Shown one piece after another: positions 12,355 through 15,286 of a stretch of DNA of 15,286 bases. The position numbers and the translations under genes were made by a program. Origin of the DNA: Mycoplasmatota bacterium (lineage in GTDB: Bacteria; Bacillota_I; Bacilli_A; Izemoplasmatales; Izemoplasmataceae); contig JAFLJX010000022.1 of NCBI GenBank assembly GCA_022712785.1, forward strand, positions 1 to 15,286, read 5' to 3'. Numbering within the stretch: the first letter of the stretch is position 1; every line of letters begins with the position of its first letter. The notes beneath the pieces were generated by a model. That model was given only the letters and a program-made list of their open reading frames with translations, made no database searches and had not been told where the DNA came from.

Positions 12355-12372
12355 GGTTAGCCTATGCTAACC
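12355..12372 (+). promoter_or_regulatory. DtxR/IdeR-like operator palindrome before the ABC transporter
   Basis: GGTTAGC-CTAT-GCTAACC has perfect 7-bp arms. It contains the GGTTAG...CTAACC half-sites of the DtxR/IdeR consensus (TTAGGTTAGSCTAACCTAA), although the centre is a few bases longer than that consensus. It lies 48 nt before the start codon and directly abuts a possible -10 (TACTAT). Position plus transporter type suggest iron- or metal-dependent repression; the regulator is not in the window. Confidence 0.6.
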
Positions 12373-12419
12373 TACTATAGAGAATAGAAACATACATAAA
12401 ATACAGGAGGTTTAACAGA

Positions 12420-14225
12420 ATGAAAAAAAAGAATAAATCAATTTTAAAAAGATTTTATCCTTATATGGGTAAAAAGAAAGTATTAGTTCCACTATCTCTC
12501 ATATTATCAGGGCTTTCAGCAATACTAAACATTGTACCTTTTGTATTGATATGGTACATAGCTCGTGATCTATTACTTAATGCTCAGTCTATTGATGCAT
12601 CTAGTGTAAGTACTTATGCATGGCTTGCTTTTGCAAGCGCAATGGCAGGTGTTATAATATATTTCCTCGCCCTTATGAGTTCACATCTAGCTGCTTTTCA
12701 TGTTGAGGTTGGAATGCAGAAAGTAGGAATGGAAAAAATAATATCTATGCCACTAGGGTTCTTTGACAAACATTCAAGTGGGAAAATGCGAAAAATAGTA
12801 AATGATGGAGCTGGAACAACACATACTTTTTTAGCCCATCAGTTACCGGATATGGCAGGTAGTGTTATTTCTCCTGTTATTCTTATTTTATTAATTCTTT
12901 TAGTTGATTGGAGAATGGGAGTTGTTTCACTTGTTCCAATTATCATAGGATTCATCACTATGTCATTTATGACTAGTAGTAAGGGTATAGATTTCCAAAA
13001 AAAATATTTTGATGCTTTAGAGGAAATGAGTTCAGAATCTGTTGAATATGTTCGTGGAATTCCAGTTGTAAAAACATTTGGACAAACTATTTTCTCTTTT
13101 AAAAGATTCTATAATAGTATTACTAACTATAAAAAGATGGTTCACGCGTACACACTTCTTTGGCAAAAACCAATGTCTTTTTATGTTATTATCATGCAGT
13201 CAGCTGCATTCTTCTTAATTCCAATCTCTATATTATTAATTGGAAGAGGAGCCAGTCTGCCATTAGTACTCGCAGATTTTATCTTCTATTTACTTATATC
13301 ACCAATTTTTACAATGCTTTTATTAAAATCTATGCTTTTTAGACAAAATAGTATGATTGCAAAACAAGCAATTGATCGACTTGATAATCTTTTAGAATAT
13401 CCAAGTATGAATTATAGTCATAATGCAAAGAATATTAGAACTCAGAGTTTAGAATTTAAAAACGTATCTTTTTCATATGATAGCACGGATAGATTAGCTG
13501 TTGATTCAATAAACTTTAAGGTAAATGAAGGTGAAACAGTTGCACTTGTAGGTTCATCAGGAGGAGGTAAAACAACAATAGCTCGTCTTGCAGCACGCTT
13601 CTGGGATGTACTAGAAGGTGAAGTGTTAGTAGGAGGTGTTAATGTTAAGGATGTTTCTAAAAAAGAACTTATGGACAATATCTCATTTGTTTTTCAAAGT
13701 ACTAAGTTATTCAAAGGTTCTTTGAGAGAGAATATTGTTTTTGGTAAGGAAAATATAACAGAAGAAGAAATAAATAAAGCAATTGATTATTCCCAATCAA
13801 GAGATATTATTAAAAATCTTCCTGAGGGGATTAATACTGTTATCGGTTCAAAAGGAACTTACCTTTCAGGTGGAGAACAGCAGCGAATTGCACTTGCAAG
13901 AGCATTCGTTAAGAACTCTCCAATAGTTCTTCTAGATGAAGCTACAGCATTCGCAGATCCTGAGAATGAGCATTTAATTCAAAAAGCACTTAAAGATCTT
14001 AGCTATGGTAAAACAACACTTATAATTGCTCATCGCTTAACTAGTGTAAAAGACGTTGATAAAATTATAGTTCTTGAGAATGGTAAAATTGCTGAGCAAG
14101 GTTCACATAAAGAATTAATAAACAAAGATGGGCTATATAAAAAAATGTGGGATGAATATCAAAAAACAGTTGCCTGGAAAATTATCAATAAAAAAGATGC
14201 TGTAAAAGGAGGACAATATGTTTAA
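12420..14225 (+). CDS. ABC half-transporter, fused permease-ATPase, YbtP/IrtA-like
   Basis: A 601-aa type-IV-fold ABC protein. The membrane domain (about 20-310) has hydrophobic segments near 21-48, 67-85, 147-182 and 255-300. The ATPase has Walker A GSSGGGKTT (378-386), Q-loop Gln426, signature LSGGEQQ (482-488), Walker B IVLLDEATAFADPENE with Glu507, and H-loop His538, all intact. The ATAFADPENE after Walker B is typical of the exporter-fold siderophore importers YbtPQ and IrtAB, although related drug-type exporters cannot be excluded. AGGAGG lies 9 nt before the ATG. The gene overlaps the next one by 8 nt, so the two subunits are translated together and should form a heterodimer in the cytoplasmic membrane. 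The DtxR-like operator upstream fits iron control. Confidence 0.85.
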   Translation: MKKKNKSILKRFYPYMGKKKVLVPLSLILSGLSAILNIVPFVLIWYIARDLLLNAQSIDASSVSTYAWLAFASAMAGVIIYFLALMSSHLAAFHVEVGMQKVGMEKIISMPLGFFDKHSSGKMRKIVNDGAGTTHTFLAHQLPDMAGSVISPVILILLILLVDWRMGVVSLVPIIIGFITMSFMTSSKGIDFQKKYFDALEEMSSESVEYVRGIPVVKTFGQTIFSFKRFYNSITNYKKMVHAYTLLWQKPMSFYVIIMQSAAFFLIPISILLIGRGASLPLVLADFIFYLLISPIFTMLLLKSMLFRQNSMIAKQAIDRLDNLLEYPSMNYSHNAKNIRTQSLEFKNVSFSYDSTDRLAVDSINFKVNEGETVALVGSSGGGKTTIARLAARFWDVLEGEVLVGGVNVKDVSKKELMDNISFVFQSTKLFKGSLRENIVFGKENITEEEINKAIDYSQSRDIIKNLPEGINTVIGSKGTYLSGGEQQRIALARAFVKNSPIVLLDEATAFADPENEHLIQKALKDLSYGKTTLIIAHRLTSVKDVDKIIVLENGKIAEQGSHKELINKDGLYKKMWDEYQKTVAWKIINKKDAVKGGQYV

Positions 14226-15286
14226 ATACTTTCAAAACAAATATGCATTATCGGATAAAGGAACAAAACACTTCATAAAATCTATATATTGGACTATATT
14301 TTTAGATCTTAGTTTTATGATACCTGTTGTATTTGGATTTAAATTTTTAGATGAACAAATGAGTTTATTATTAGGGGAATCAACTAGTACAGGAAGTAGT
14401 ATTATGTATTACGTTATTGCAGCGTTAATCTCCTTAATAATAATGTTTGTAATCGCATATTTTCAGTACAATTCTACCTACACTAAAATTTATGAAGAAA
14501 GTGCTTGGAGAAGAATTAGCTTAGCTGAAACACTAAGAAAATTACCATTAGCTTTTTTCGGTAAAAAAGACATTTCAGATCTTAGTTCTACAATAATGGA
14601 AGATACAACACAAATAGAACAGCTTTTCTCTCACGCAATTCCCCAGATTTATGCAGCAGTAACAACGATGTTACTTATGGGTGTTATGATGTTTGCGTAT
14701 AATTGGGAAATGTCTCTAGCTGTATTTTGGGTTGTTCCAGTTGCAATACTAGTGTTTTATTTGTCGAGAAAATTCCAAAACAAAACACATTCAAAATTGT
14801 ATCATGCTAAAAGAGATATCTCTGATAAAATTCAAGAAGGTCTTGATTCAATTTATGAGATTAAATCATATAATAGAGAAGAAACATATACAAAGACATT
14901 GAATTCAAAATTAGATACTTACGAAAAGGAATTAGTTAGTGGGGAATTATTAATTGGTGCTTTAATTAATTTCTCGTCTGTATTATTAAGACTTGGACTC
15001 CCAAGTGTTATATTAACTGGTGCTTATCTTTTAGCTGCTGGGTCTATAAGTGTATTTACTTATCTTGTATTCCTTGTTGTAACATCACGTATCTATAATC
15101 CAATTATGGAGAGTTTAGAGAACTTTGCGGCACTATTATATTTAAAAGTACGTATTGAACGTATGAAAGATATGGATGAAATGCCAAGACAAGAAGGTAA
15201 AACCGATTTTGCACCTAAAAACTATGATATTAAATTTAATAATGTTGATTTTTCTTATCAAGTTGGAGTACAGACATTGAAAAATA
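14218..15286 (+). CDS. Second ABC half-transporter, partial at window end, YbtQ/IrtB-like
   Basis: Starts at ATG 14218, inside the last codons of the preceding gene (8-nt overlap), with GGAGG at 14208-14212. The 356 visible residues begin MFKYFQNKYALSDKGTKHFIK and cover the membrane domain: hydrophobic segments near 25-42, 63-83, 144-160, 166-182 and 245-290, with the coupling-helix motif LRKLPLAFFGKKDISDLSSTIMEDT typical of this fold split around residues 107-130. The ATPase domain is just beginning at the edge (IKFNNVDFSYQVG), so Walker motifs are outside the window. It is the natural heterodimer partner of the 12420 product. No break is seen; it is incomplete only because the window ends. 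Confidence 0.85.
   Translation, partial: MFKYFQNKYALSDKGTKHFIKSIYWTIFLDLSFMIPVVFGFKFLDEQMSLLLGESTSTGSSIMYYVIAALISLIIMFVIAYFQYNSTYTKIYEESAWRRISLAETLRKLPLAFFGKKDISDLSSTIMEDTTQIEQLFSHAIPQIYAAVTTMLLMGVMMFAYNWEMSLAVFWVVPVAILVFYLSRKFQNKTHSKLYHAKRDISDKIQEGLDSIYEIKSYNREETYTKTLNSKLDTYEKELVSGELLIGALINFSSVLLRLGLPSVILTGAYLLAAGSISVFTYLVFLVVTSRIYNPIMESLENFAALLYLKVRIERMKDMDEMPRQEGKTDFAPKNYDIKFNNVDFSYQVGVQTLKN

Larger units (their letters stand above)
11976..12419. other. Regulatory spacer between MarR and ABC transporter genes
   Basis: No gene seen. In order it holds the palindromic terminator (12074-12110), a TTGACA promoter (12208-12236), a short hairpin (12319-12339), the metal-regulator-like palindrome (12355-12372) and an AGGAGG ribosome binding site (12405-12410). 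A leader of about 175 nt would precede the ABC gene if the 12208 promoter is used. Confidence 0.6.

Overview
The window is AT-rich, roughly 30% GC by eye. It carries strong AGGAGG-type ribosome binding sites, sigma-A-like promoters and U-tract terminators. TGA works as a stop codon (the 4057-4395 and 9822-10541 genes end in TGA) and tryptophan is encoded by TGG, so this is not a code-4 Mycoplasma. The best fit is a low-GC Firmicute or an Acholeplasma/Izemoplasma/Haloplasma-type relative. That placement is inference from composition and gene families.

Layout. 80-568 is a flavin-reductase-like FMN protein. 569-1107 is gene-poor and holds a terminator and possible gene remnants. 1108-6036 is the most unusual region: a tandemly duplicated unit of about 2.3 kb. 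Each unit has (i) a probable structured RNA with a 38-base core identical in both copies and its own intrinsic terminator, (ii) a conserved spacer ending in a GTAGAGG-type motif, (iii) a small membrane protein of 110-112 aa ending in Val-(Val/Ile)-Arg-Cys, and (iv) a 463-489 aa protein with three N-terminal membrane segments and a long Tyr/Asp/Glu-rich ectodomain with exactly two cysteines in C-x18-C spacing. The proteins have diverged far more than the RNA core. A third, gene-less copy of the spacer motif lies at about 5976-6036. The large protein of unit 2 seems to start at a rare ATT codon. I recognise no known family for either protein.

6072-6153 is a long imperfect inverted repeat that could be a MITE-like remnant. 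6378-7463 encodes a lipoprotein resembling a clan-A glycoside hydrolase. 7464-8298 is decayed: a terminator, a possible transposase fragment, 40-bp direct repeats with an operator-like inverted repeat, and a 22-codon stub of a DUF4143-type AAA ATPase. 8299-9268 is a two-gene operon of a stand-alone FakA/DAK-type C-terminal domain and a protein joining a DUF2249-like domain to a carboxymuconolactone-decarboxylase-like domain; a strong terminator follows.

9822-10541 is an alpha/beta hydrolase. 10562-11975 is an EFR1-type flavodoxin-ferredoxin gene and a MarR regulator in one operon. Its near-consensus promoter is flanked by two identical 13-bp palindromic boxes, which suggests autoregulation. 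After a 34-bp perfect palindrome (terminator) comes 12420-15286, a pair of overlapping fused permease/ATPase ABC half-transporter genes of the YbtPQ/IrtAB-like type, the second cut by the window end. Just upstream is a DtxR/IdeR-like palindrome, GGTTAGC-N4-GCTAACC, consistent with iron- or metal-responsive control of a siderophore or metal uptake system. The 3' half of the window is therefore redox and probable metal acquisition functions, and the 5' half is an uncharacterised, probably cell-surface gene family.
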